NCBI GenBank assembly: GCA_039105265.1
Contig: JAPFFF010000053.1
Span: forward strand, 496,001-560,000
Source: Tritrichomonas musculus
Lineage: Eukaryota > Parabasalia > Tritrichomonadida > Tritrichomonadidae
Direction of reading: 5' to 3'
Length of the DNA: 64,000 nucleotides
The first letter of the stretch is position 1, and the number at the start of each line of letters is the position of its first letter. The translations under genes were made by a program, and so were the position numbers. Shown one piece after another: positions 40,530 to 52,020 of the stretch. Under the pieces are notes generated by a model that had not been told where the DNA came from, did no database searches, and was given only the letters and a program-made list of their open reading frames with translations.

Positions 40530-41170
40530 ACAACGGCATTGAACACCATATTATATGATAACATGGATGTGGAAGAAAAGATTATATATTGTCTTCTTCA
40601 TTCATTATATCTTAATGGCACAATAATTAAAAAATATGTAATTGTTAATATTATCTATCCACAAATTAATGAGAAGTATAATTGATACATTAATGATAAC
40701 AAGTTGACAACAGATTAAAAAGATCAACTTGCTGAAAAAATTGACATTATCGATAGAAAGAGAATGAATTAGCACTAAATATTAAGATAAAAAAAAAAGC
40801 ATTCAAAGTTGATGATACAGATAAAAATTCCAAGATTGAGTATCAAATCGATCTAAATTACTAGCCAAAAATCACGAAACCCTTGATGAATTAGTCAGAT
40901 AAACAAAACAAATCGCAAGAGAAGCCAATATTAAAAGATCTCAGTTTTGCTCTAAAATTCACGAAAAATAAGAAATTACACTATAGAGTAATCGACTCTG
41001 AGAAAGCATAAATTATAATCCGCAATTATTTAGCAATATGATTCTAGATGAAGATATAAAAGATGGGCTTTCGCTTGATGTAATTCGTTGTCGATTAGAA
41101 AATAAATTCGGTATCAATATCGCACACAATGGAGTTTCAAAATTGAGGTCAATTGGGTAGTTTGATGTTT
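40530..41170 (+). pseudogene. Decayed coding remnant with helix-turn-helix-like end
   Basis: Plus-strand fragments in more than one frame, interrupted by stops: MDVEEKIIYCLLHSLYLNGT near 40564, QIAREANIKRSQFCSKIHEK near 40910, and MILDEDIKDGLSLDVIRCRL then NIAHNGVSKLRS at 41037-41160. The last part resembles a DNA-binding helix-turn-helix. It may be a further transposase or a host regulator; the family is not recognised. Confidence 0.35.
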
Positions 41171-41927
41171 AGAATTTAATGATTCAGCCACAAACAATAT
41201 GTTTACTAGATATTTAACATATGATATAATTGCATTAGGATTGAACTTGCTGTGCCTCCTTCATAACCATTCCATGTCGCTCCAAAAAGAGAACCGAAGT
41301 TATTTCCTATGCTAAATAACAGTACAACAAAATCTATTCGTTCTCCAATTTATATTTCTGTTAATACCCTTTCAGTAGTATACGTTAGGCCGCGCTTTCT
41401 TCTTTTGCCCAGCCAAACCTAGCTCGCTACAAGCTCGTCTACGGCTCGCTTGGATTGCGCTTCTGTGCCCTATAAAAGAGTTAAATTTTCAGTTAAAAAG
41501 TGTCAGCTTATAAAAAGTGAATTTCACAGCTCACAAACAAACTACGAAAATAATAATAATAATAAATAATAATAAAATGAAAAATAGTAAAGTTATTATT
41601 AATAAAAATAATTCCATTTTAAGCCTCAAGGCTCAAGCTTCTTTATTCGATTTTCAAATTTTCTACATGTTGCCAACTTTCTTCTTTTAATAAAGCTAAA
41701 GAGTTAAAGTTAAGTTTATTTTATACTTCTATTATGGCAAACTGATGCTTCAAATACAAAAAATTATTGTAGCAACAAAAGCCGAAACATTCAAAATACA
41801 AAAACAAAACGATCAAGATATAGAGAATTCGTAGAGTATAAATCAAACTGATGATGAGTCGAAACAGATTGACCTTAATATCTTCGAATATAAAATCAAT
41901 AAACTTATATATAAACCATCTTGAATG
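41171..41927. other. Intergenic DNA with a GC-richer patch
   Basis: 41385-41470 is unusually GC-rich, with GCTCGCTACAAGCTCG and GGCTCGCTTGG forming direct repeats of GCTCGCT. It matches no RNA gene I can fold convincingly. The rest is AT-rich. Confidence 0.35.
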
Positions 41928-42067
41928 ATACTTTTAAGTATGTACGATTGAAATTATACATTTAAACTCGTGCGCTTGCAAGGATGCACTTTATCTCGTA
42001 CAATTACAAAAATGCACTTAAACTCCTACGTTTGCAATGATACGTTTAAACTCATAATTATGAAATG
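41928..42067. repeat. 28-bp degenerate minisatellite, five units
   Basis: Units start at 41928, 41956, 41984, 42012 and 42040, each exactly 28 bp, with a consensus near ATGCACTTAAACTC then TACGATTGCAATG. Spacing is perfect although units differ at many sites, so the array is old. 28 is not a multiple of three, so it is not coding. Confidence 0.75.
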
Positions 42068-42094
42068 ATTGATTTGCCTTCATTATCTTTCAAT

Positions 42095-42905
42095 TATCTA
42101 GTTAGTAAAATTGAGAGAATAAAGTATTCAAATATTTTTAACAAAAACTGTTTTATCTTATTAAAAAAAAAGATATTGCATTGATTTAAATCTATTCATA
42201 TTTATAAAAAATTATTAGCATACTTTGAAACGAAAAAATTACTATTCTTAATTTCAATGATATTTTATGGACTATTTAAACATTAAATCAATGAAACTAT
42301 ATATATGAAAAATAAAAAAACAGAAATATAATAATAATTAATAAAAAAGATATTTTGCTGTCTAATTATAATGCCAGGAAGTGGTTCGGTATAAATTGGT
42401 GGAAATTCTTGAAAAACAACATCGTATCTTGTAGTCAAATATTCTTCAATTGTTTTATATTCATGTTGAGGAATATAATTTATATCTTCAATAGGTATTT
42501 GGTAAAAATCTGAAGCAATTTCTATTCTTTTTTCTTTGGAGGTTATAACCTCTTTCTTGCGGTCTAACAAAATGATTTGAAAAAACTTTTTGAAGTTTAT
42601 AATGAAAAATCTAGGAGAAATAAAAAGAAGTTTTGCAATTTATTGGTGTAGCAGTCTGCCACCAAGCATTTATAATAGATGAAATTATGAGAATTCGCTG
42701 TTTAGCTGCTTGTGTGTTAAATTGGAAAATGAGATTTTGTATAATTGGCGGTGGAGATTGAGAAAAGACCTTAATTTGCTAACAAAAGTGAGGCATATGA
42801 GAAGGTAATATAATGAGATTTACTCTGTTTCTTTTGAAATATTCAATTGCAATTGAATTTATCCTTGATTGGTGACCGTCAACTATTAAACAAATATTTT
42901 CTGAG

Positions 42906-42938
<33 letters not shown>

Positions 42939-43678
42939 AAATCTTAAATAAGCTAATTTCATTACAAAAATGAATAGCAAAAGCTGTAAATAAATCTTTG
43001 GAAGTAATTATAAAAGGTTTAAAATATTCTAAATTATAAAAGGTTTAAAAATTATTGTGCTTGAAGCATTAAAGAAAGCAAATGTAGTAAAATGATAGTT
43101 TATTTTCTCCGAATATTTTCTCTGACCTTTTACCTTTAATTACAATTACTTTGCCTTTATCATTAAAATCTAATAATCCAATATTTTTTGCTAAATTGAA
43201 ATTTGTCAAAAGCAATTTCCTTGTATATCTTCTAAAATAGTAACAGCTTCAAAAACACTTACTCACATCTTTTGGCATTTTTTTTTTTTTTTTTTTTTTT
43301 TTTTTGAAATATCCAATTAGACGTCTCCAATTGTCTTTGGGTGGCTGGTTGTTTTTGCTATTTCAAACTTTCTGCCAAAAAGGATCCACTTAAACAAACT
43401 TGTCAAAACTTTTGGAGATGAGATTTCTGGATATTCTTTTAGAATGTCTTCATATGTAGCACCTTGTGCTTTTCTGATTAAAACTGTAATTTGTTTTGTT
43501 GAAAATATTGAAAATTCTTCTTCAGTTAAGTCTAGTATTGACATTTGTTGTATTGAATAATGGTTCATCATAGTAATTTTTTGAGAGCATAACGATAATA
43601 GAGCAATCAAAAGATATCATAGTTCCCTGCCCAACCATCCAAATTTTCAAGTAACACATTGAAAAAATCAATGAGTTC

Positions 43679-43710
<32 letters not shown>

Positions 43711-43720
43711 TTTTAAATAC
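42095..43720 (-). mobile_element. Broken DDE_1 (pogo/Tigger-like) transposon, copy 1
   Basis: Minus-strand fragments follow transposase order: an N-terminal helix-turn-helix-like stretch (MSILDLTEEEFSIFSTKQIT, 43317-43610), a first catalytic region GLLDFNDKGKVIVIKGKR near 43150, a second region ICLIVDGHQSRINSIAIEYF with LPSHMPHF near 42790-42890, and a C-terminal frame SDFYQIPIEDINYIPQHEYK (42283-42570). VDGH-S-N with a following LP-H-TH-like segment is the DDE_1 pattern. Stops, frame changes and T-runs at 42911 and 43281 interrupt it. The left end (about 42095-42330) aligns with 50130-50345 of copy 2. The right boundary is uncertain. Confidence 0.65.
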
Positions 43721-43865
43721 ATTGAAAAAACTAGGAAGTAATTTGAATATTTTGAGATATTTATCTTTTTTTGTGATTTTGAATCGATATCAAAAAGCTC
43801 AAAATATTTTGAAATCTTTTGAATCTGTTCATATTTATGTATCGATATCAAAAAGCTACTCAGCT

Positions 43866-44270
43866 ACCAATTATAAAAAAATATAAATCTGTTTGAGATC
43901 TCGAGATCTCGGTAATTTATATATATATGTATCAGGATTGCTGATAAGTTTTACTTAACATTATATTCAAAATATTCTAAATCACATTTAACATCATTTT
44001 AATTTTTGTATTTTTGGATTGTTCAAACTTTTGGAATTAGACCCCTATGCTTTTATCGATTAAAAATGGATTTAAATTCGTTACGATTAAAAATTGAATG
44101 TTTTGCTTTTCAAAACATTAGTTGAAAGATTGAAAAAAATAATCAAAATCTATATATAATATAAATATTATTTATAATATTTAAATAAAAGTATTTTAAT
44201 TAAAAAATATAGGAACAAAAACAGACTAATTTGGATATATTAGTAAAAAAAATTGATAAAATTTATGAGG
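43866..44270. other. Intergenic DNA with a dispersed-repeat fragment
   Basis: 43866-43915 repeats sequence from 39040-39085 (ATAAATCTGTTTGAGATCTC). The remainder is AT-rich spacer up to the target duplication of the next element. Confidence 0.4.
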
Positions 44271-45053
44271 AGAGGTATTCACTTTGAGGATTTTGACTGT
44301 ATTTTTTTAAAAAAATATAAAAATTAAAACGCATTTATTTAATAAATGATACATTAAAAATTGCAAAATTATTTATGCGCTAGTTTTTGAGAAAATTCGA
44401 TTTTATAAAAAAAATTATTTTTTTCAATGTTTATGAGCCATTCAAAACCGTAAAATATCGTAGAAAAAAATTGAAAGAAAAATGTTCCAAAATGCCACTT
44501 TAATTTTATTAAAAATTTTGAATATTTTTGTAATTATATGTACGTTAAAAAACGTTTATTTTTTATTTTGAGTCTAATAAATGAAACATATTTTCCAAAA
44601 AATTGGCCGCATAAAATCACTAATGCTTCTAGGAATAAATTCTCATGGCCAATATAATCATTATATTAAAGATGTAGAATCATATAAAGACAATTTTTGA
44701 AGTTATCATCTGTTTTTCTTTAAAAATGCTTTTTGGGTTTGAAAGTATGAAGAATGCAGATTTTGCAGTTTCTGAATTAGGAAATAATTAGAAATTTTCA
44801 TTTATTGTGACAATACTTTGGAATAATGAAGATATCCAAAATATATTCGATGTTATAAATAAAATGATATAATTCTATTGTTAACTAAAATATGATTTTT
44901 TCTTCAATTTAATATTCAAATCGTCATTTAAACATTTTATAGATTATTTTGATGATAAAAAGAAATAAAAATAATCTGTATTTAGCTCAAAAAATTAAAA
45001 ATACATTTTAAAGAAGAAAAATGACCGTTAAGTCACTTAAGGTGAATACCTCT
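44271..45053. mobile_element. 783-bp non-autonomous TIR element with 8-bp target duplication
   Basis: Perfect 12-bp inverted ends AGAGGTATTCAC / GTGAATACCTCT, with similarity continuing for five more bases. TTATGAGG flanks both sides exactly (44263-44270, 45054-45061). No coding frame inside. The AGAGG tip and 8-bp duplication are shared with family A at 34272 and 46738, though the bodies differ. A hAT-like source is the simplest inference from the 8-bp duplication. Confidence 0.85.
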
Positions 45054-46737
45054 TTATGAGGTATAAAAAATAAAAAATTGTCAATTTTGAATAAAGGTAT
45101 ACAAACTCTTTTCTTTCAATTTGTTGAAAGCAAAAAGTTGGTGATTTTAAGACTTACTAAAATTTTAATAGCATATTTTAAATCCTTATCATATGTATAA
45201 TTGTATGATACTATTTACAACCTGTTTGGTTCATTACATAAGAAATTAGTATTTTTAATCTTTACTTTTTGAAAAATTTAAAAACCCTAGAAAAGTGGTG
45301 ATTAAAATATTATTTTTTTATTTTTGAACTTATACTTTTCTATATTATTAAATTTGTTTGTTTATAAAATAGAAATATATTTAATTAATTAAGAATATGT
45401 GGAGATACGAAAAATCAAAAATCGATATTTCAATAATTTCCAAATAATTTCTAATCCCTTCGATACATTTTCCTGTAATGATTTTATCGTTTTATATATT
45501 TTATTTTACATGATATATCTCGTGTATTGGAAGATCTATCTAGGATTTATTGAGATAAAGCTAAAATATTAATTTTTTTGACGGTTTAAGGAGAAAAAAA
45601 GGTTAATTTTGTTTTCTGAAGAGGTGAAGTCGTCAATCTAAGAGAATTCAATTTTGAATGCATTGAAATCACGATCAAAATTACCTAAAGATTTAAAATA
45701 ATAATATATTTATTTATAATCCAATTTTTTTGAGAAAAATATGGAAAATTAAACAAAAATTTTAATTGAGAAGTGAAAATTTTATTATAGTTTTTCTTTC
45801 AATTTATAAAAAAATTAAATAATAATATTTTTATACTACATTTTATTTATATTAAATTAAATATATTATTCATTTTATATATTGAAATATAATATATAAT
45901 ATGAGATATCTAATGATATATTTGATATTGGTTAGGATATGAAATAATGAAAAATCATTAAAATTCAGTTACGAAAGTTTTTTTTTAATTTGCTGAAAAA
46001 TTCTCGATATATTTAATCTAAATAGGCATTTTAGATATTCATTGAGTTTTACAAATTATTCCATATTATTTAATCATATATATTATATTGTTTAATATAT
46101 TATTAATTAATTTCTTAAGATATCAACACAATATTAATTTTATAAATTCAGAATGCATTCAAATAATAAAATATATTTATCTTATTTTTATAAATTACAT
46201 TTCACAATATAAGATATTTAATAATTTTAAAATATATATTAATATATATAATAACAATGAAATTATAAAATGCAATAATTAAAATGATAATTTTTTTAGA
46301 TTCTCAAAAAATAATCAAAAAAACTATTAATAACAATAAATATATATATATGTAAGCATTTATGTGTATATATTTATTTACAAAATGTTAATCAAAAAGA
46401 TTTTTTATTCAAATTTATAAAACAATCATTTCAAAACTTTTTCAATTTTTAAAAATTTGTAAACTAATCAAAATTAGACCGAATTAAATTTCTTTTTATA
46501 CTGGAAATTATTAGATAAATTTTTAATATTTATAAATATATATAAATATGAGTATTTATAAAATAATCTAATAATATATAAAAGGTATTGTCCGAAAAAA
46601 TAGAGTTTTGGTACCTTTTTTTGAATAAATGAAAAATGTATTTATCCTGAAATTTTAAAATTTAAACAAGAATAAAATAACATTTTTATTAAATAACCAA
46701 AATGTTTTGAATAAAAAACGTTTAGTTCAGAATTTTT
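45054..46737. other. Intergenic DNA
   Basis: About 1.7 kb of very AT-rich DNA with no supported gene or repeat; a 64-codon frame at 46088-46282 has noise composition. Confidence 0.4.
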
Positions 46738-47579
46738 AGAGGAGGGTCAACTTATTTTTAACACAAAAACTCATAGTATAATTGGTTTGGATTTTTCATT
46801 AGTACATATAATATTTAATATAATATATAATAGTTTTTCAATCTAAAATAACTCTATAATTTATTTATATTATTGAGATAAAAATGTTTTATTCCAAATT
46901 CAAATATTTTTTTTATGGCTATTCAAATATTTTTTTCTCTCAATTTTTTCTTTTCAAATTTTAGTATAATAGTTTTGCAAATTTTTCTTGATGGGATATT
47001 AATATTTTTTAAATATTCTTGCATATTTAATCATGTATATAGATTTTAAAAATAATTACTCATACGGTATTTTAAATCAATTTATATATTTGCTTGGGAG
47101 AATATATAAAACTAATGATCGAGTGTAACTTACCATAACTCTAATAAAAAATTGGTAGTTGGGATTTGAGATTTAGTCGAATAAATAGATTTATTATACG
47201 CATATATATCTAATATATTGTTTTCGAATGATTTGGTGTGTTGAATTTGGGGCAATGCTTAATTTAATAGCATCAACAATTATTTCAAAAAACTGATTAT
47301 ATCTCAGCCATTTTGTAAAAATATTGAATCTCGACTGGTTTATTCTAATTATATTAGCGGATACTTTTAAATCATCATTTGATCTATCTTGAATTATTTG
47401 AAATTGAGAATCTCCAATTTTCATCGATTGCCCTTAATCAAATCTTAAAAGTAATATTTATATATAATTATTTTTATATTATTTATAAATAAAATAAATA
47501 TTTGAATTTTTTAATTAAATAACGCAAAAAAAGGCAACCAATGAGAAAAATTACCCATTCAATTAGTTGACCCTCCTTT
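46738..47579 (-). mobile_element. TIR element family A, copy 2 (842 bp)
   Basis: Ends AGAGGAGGGTCAACT and AGTTGACCCTCCTTT (14 of 15 complementary). GAATTTTT flanks it exactly (46730-46737, 47580-47587). It aligns end to end with copy 1 in the opposite orientation. A 76-codon minus frame at 47194-47424 (MKIGDSQFQIIQDRSNDDLK, IRINQSRFNIFTKWLRYNQF) covers the shared core and is open here; I do not recognise it, but conservation between copies means it may be the remains of a protein from the parent element. Confidence 0.88.
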
Positions 47580-47587
47580 GAATTTTT

Positions 47588-48030
47588 ATATTTTATAGCT
47601 TTTGAAAAATAATATTACTCCAAAAGACTTTTACATTCAATGCTGAGCTATTTCTTTTAAGGGTGTCCGTCCCAAAAATGTTGTAAACTTGTTAATATTG
47701 AATAAACTCATAGAATACATCTTTCAATACTTCCAAATTATGAAAAAGCTTAGGTCAAAAATGATGAAAGGTCCGATTCCTTGTTGCCCGAAATTTTCAT
47801 ATTTCTAATAGGTTTTTAACTATTATATTAAACAGAAATTAAATATAGAAAAATATCTTTATTTTAGCAGGAAGATTTTTTAAAATTTTAATTTAACTAT
47901 AAGATATGTATATTTTAATAAATTGAGTTCTTGTAATTTTTTCAAATTTTTGAATATTTTAATTCAAATTCAAAAATCATTCAAAATTAAAAATTTCAAA
48001 AGAATTCAAATTAACTGAAAAAATACCGTA
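47588..48030. other. Intergenic DNA
   Basis: AT-rich. GGGTGTCCGTCCCAAAAATG near 47660 is mildly reminiscent of the mariner right tip (GGTTGTCCCAAAATATCG) but too short to call. Confidence 0.3.
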
Positions 48031-48048
48031 TTTATAATAACCACTTAT

Positions 48049-48773
48049 TTCTCTCAAAAAACTTAAGAGTTCACTTTTTCAATTGATATTTATTCATTCC
48101 CAAATTCATCAATTTGCTGAACAAATTCATGAAAGAAATTTGTAATTATCTAAATTTTGCTTTAATTTATTTGTATATTCACTTTTTTCAGGAAAGTCTA
48201 AAATTTTTGTTCAAGATTAATTTTGATAATGAAATTTTATATAAATTTTTATTCATAAAATAGCCTATACATTAATATAAAAACCAATATTTATTAATCA
48301 AAAATGCGTCTTAGCAATTATTCTAACATTTTGTAAAATTTTCTTTGAAACATCTTTGAACAGTAATCTGAGAATATGATCTATTAAAATAATCATTGTT
48401 CATAATAAAATGCATCTAATATGTTTCAGCTTAAATTCATTTCAGTATTTTTGCATATCAAATTTTTTTTGTTCCACTTATCAAAAATCTTATCAGGGAG
48501 TATGTCATTTATCATATTCGATTTCTATTAGTTGATATGGTACGAGAATTTGCAATATATTCTTAATTAAGCTTGGAACTTATCAATATTTTCTAAAATT
48601 AGATTTGTCATTTTTAAAAATTATCGTCTTCGAAGGCCAAAAATTGGCCTATTTCTTCTCAATTTTACTCAAGAGTAAATTCATTCAAAATAAAAATTCT
48701 TACAAAATATTTGTATACCATTCTAACTTTTTAAATTAAAGTATTCAATCAACTCTTAAGTTTTTTGAGAGAA
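48049..48773. repeat. Perfect 23-bp inverted repeat 680 bp apart
   Basis: TTCTCTCAAAAAACTTAAGA plus three bases at 48049-48071 is exactly complementary to 48751-48773. TTATAATAAC occurs just outside on both sides (inverted), so the element may run from about 48031 to 48791. No target duplication or coding frame was found. Confidence 0.6.
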
Positions 48774-48791
48774 CTCTTAAGTTATTATAAC

Positions 48792-50345
48792 GTCAATAAA
48801 AAAACTAGGAAGTGGATTCAATAAGATGGAAGTGGATTCTGAGAAGCTTTCAAAAAAAAATAAAATTATATCAAAATGAAATATAGTGGTCCTAAAAAAT
48901 ATTGATAAGAAATTTGAGAGAAATTTTCATGTTTCATTGAAAAAATTGAGAAAATTTATTTAAAAATAATTTGAGAGAATTTTAAAATTTCTTTCAAATT
49001 CATTCAAATTTAATGACCTATTCATGAATTTATGAATCAATTGTTGGTCAATCTTTTGACCTTTTATTTATTTGTTTTCTTTACCAAAAAATACAAACGA
49101 ACGCTATAATTTAATCGCAAGTGGTTCTGCAATCGTACAATTTTAATAAAAGCAAAACAGCTGATGCATTAAATATTTCGTTAAATTGCGTCAAAGCAGT
49201 AGCTAAATAGATTGATGAAGGGAGACCAGAAAAAACACAACCCTGCCGACCACAAATATTAACAAATGAAATCAAGTATTTCATATGCGTTAAAGCAATA
49301 ACGTTTCCTGAAATCCCTGGAGCTGAAATGGCAAATGTTTCCTGAACACAAATTTTATTCTTTATATGGAATAATCTAAGTTTAGCAACAAACAATTCTT
49401 TGATTGATTCTTTTCCAAAGAAATTGAAACAATGCCTCGAAGTGCAAGGCAATCAAGTAAGATTTTAATTTTAATTTTTAATAAAAAATCAACTTTTTCA
49501 ATTGCCGAAAAAATATTGATAAGAAATTTAACTTTTTAAATTAAAAATTTTAAAAATAAAATAACTTTTGTTAACGACGATTAACTATTGAATTCATTTC
49601 TTATCAATATTTTTTAGGAACACTATAAAATCTTTTGAAATATCTCAAAGTATTGAAATTACTTCCTAGTTATTTCAATGCATTTTTTTGAATGAACTCA
49701 TAGAAATTTTCTATGTGTTGTTTGAAATTTTAGATGGTTGGCCGTGTAACTTTATTTTTTTTCGTTTGATCATCCAACAAATTGCCAGACTTCTTTTTTT
49801 GTGACTGGAATTTCCCATTATAATCTCCAAAAAGTTTTGTCAGACCAACAAATGAACATGATGTTTGGCCGCAAGATAGAGGAATTTCAATAAACCCTCA
49901 GATAATAACTTCCAATGATTTTTACCTAGTACCTATTGAAGATATTAATTATATTCCTCAATATAAGTGTAAAACAATAGAAGAGTATTTGACTAATGAA
50001 CGCGGTGTTGTTTTTCAAGAATATCCACCAATTTATACAGAACTACTTCCTGGTATTATAATTAGAGAGTAAAACATCTTTCCTATTATTTATTATTATA
50101 TATCTGCTTTTATATATATATATATATTGTTTTCATGATTATAATCCTTATTAATGTTTAATTTCAATCAAATATCATTGAAATTAAAAAATGATTTTTT
50201 TTTTATTTAAAATAATAATAATTATATTTTACAATATAAATATATTCAAATCAATGAAATATATCTTTTTTTTAATAAGATAAAATAGTTTTTGTAAAAA
50301 ATATTTGAATACTTTATTCTCTCAATTTCACTACCTAGATAATTG
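48792..50345 (+). mobile_element. Composite remnant: inverted-arm segment with HTH-like ORF joined to a DDE_1 copy 2 tail
   Basis: Arms at 48794-48915 and 49593-49680 are inverted copies in blocks (CTAGGAAGT; CCTAAAAAATATTGATAAGA). Between them, plus-strand SKTADALNISLNCVKAVAK then GRPEKTQPCRPQILTNEI (about 49140-49260) is a helix-turn-helix-like transposase N-terminus with stops. From 49690 on, sequence matches copy 1: the GATGGTTGG region, then SNDFYLVPIEDINYIPQYKC and YPPIYTELLPGIIIRE to about 50072, and the common end near 50345. The catalytic core present in copy 1 is missing here, so copy 2 is internally deleted. Exact outer ends are uncertain. Confidence 0.55.
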
Positions 50346-52020
50346 AGAGACTCACTTGTTTTTATACATACGTTAAATACGGTAATATCCATTCATTGAA
50401 ATAATCTTTTTTGAATAATTTACATGTTTTTTTATTTTACAAATATCTCTTATTTAAGCCTATAAAAATTTAATATTTTATCATATATATAACCATTCAT
50501 TTAAGGTACAAATCCAGTACGTTATTTTTTGTAAGTGAGAACGTTTATTATTTGAATAGATGGGGGTCTTTGAAAAAGTTTAAATTGACAAGGTGTGTTT
50601 TTGACATTTATTTTACATTTTTCTTAATTCAATGACATGTTATGTAAAAAATAGTCAGATATTCGATTTTTTATATAACATGTCGATTTTTTCTTATAAA
50701 GTGTCAAAAAAAATGGCGGTTACGTAACGTACTGGATTTGTACCTTAAATATAAAAATTTTAAATATGTATTATATACATAATTCGGCTATTCAAACCTG
50801 TATTTACAAGTGAAATGATAAGATAATTTTATAAAAAATAATTTTATAATAATATATGAAATATATTTCTTTATTATTATTTAAAAATATATTTTAAATT
50901 AAGACAAAAAGTATTATTATCAATAAATTATCATATAACATTTAATATTGCATGAATCAAATAATTATGCTTTATTCCAGAAATTAAATTCTATAATTTT
51001 ATTATTTCGACAATTATATGTACAATTATTTTTTCCATATATTTTTTAGAAAAAATGATTACATATTGTTTTATATGATTTTTTTAAAATTAACGTCTTT
51101 TTTATTTTAGTCTTACACCCTTTAAATTATGATATTTGTCCTAAACGATCAAAAAATAATTGTTTTTTTTGACCGATAAAATTTTACAAAATTTCATTTT
51201 GAATTAAAATGTAAAAATATTTTTTTTAACATATCATCAATCTATGAATAATAAGCATTTTATTTCCTCAAAAATATAATTGATTTTTCAACTTTTTTTT
51301 ACTCCAAAAAAGATCGAAAATATTTGAGAAATCTCATTGAATTCTGAGTATTGAATTGGACGTACGCCCTTAAAAATATTCAAATCACTAAAACATCAAG
51401 TAGAATGTTTATTATAATTAAGTTAAACAAAATCAAGATAAAAACTTTTTATACGGTTTTATAGATTATTTATCATATCACGCACCGCTGATTTCCACTT
51501 TTTGAAAAGAAATAATCTATCATTGTTTTTTGAATAATTTACCTCTAATTTGTAATAATTAAAACATAATAGATTTGTTAAATGTTTTTTATTTATATGA
51601 TATAAAAAAGATAATATAAAAAATATTTATTCATTAATGATAATTTATTGAATTTCTCTCAAATTAGTTTGTGTGTTATTTATTCAATTTTATTTTGAAT
51701 ATTAATCGAATGATTCATATTTATTCATATAATATATGAATAAATAAGTAAACAAAATACAATATGAATCGATCGATTTTATTTTAATTTCATTTGAAAA
51801 TTGAATGCTCATATGAATAAATAAAAATCATATGATTTGTAAATTTTATACAATTCTTTTATATCTTCATTCTGAAAAGATTTAAGAAAATTAATCTTAT
51901 AATATTATTACAAATTTAGTGTTATGTAATATATATTAATATAATTTATATAACATCCAAATTGAATCATATATCTTCATTTTTAATTTTTTCTTAGAAA
52001 CGATCGAATCATAAATTATA
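50346..52020. other. Intergenic DNA containing the TTAA MITE
   Basis: Apart from the MITE at 50505-50743, this is AT-rich spacer. TTCATTTTTAATTTT near 51978 could be the tetraspanin initiator region. Confidence 0.4.
50505..50743. mobile_element. 239-bp MITE with TTAA duplication and an internal divergent leader motif
   Basis: Inverted ends beginning GGTACAAATCCAGTACGTTA are perfect, and identity continues outward through TTAA and two more bases (50499-50524 against 50725-50750). The centre holds two inverted copies of the leader motif seen in the Polinton and transposase genes: GACATGTTATGTAAAAAAT (50634-50652) and its complement at 50666-50684, separated by 13 bp. TTAA target choice points to piggyBac or Kolobok enzymes. 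The tips differ from those of the 5390-8025 element after the first two bases. Confidence 0.85.

Noticed and set aside
43659-43886. 75-codon plus-strand ORF
   Set aside because: Driven by a TAT/TTA microsatellite and a dispersed repeat.
49111-49452. 113-codon minus-strand ORF
   Set aside because: The plus strand reads as a helix-turn-helix transposase N-terminus with stops; the minus frame is its shadow.
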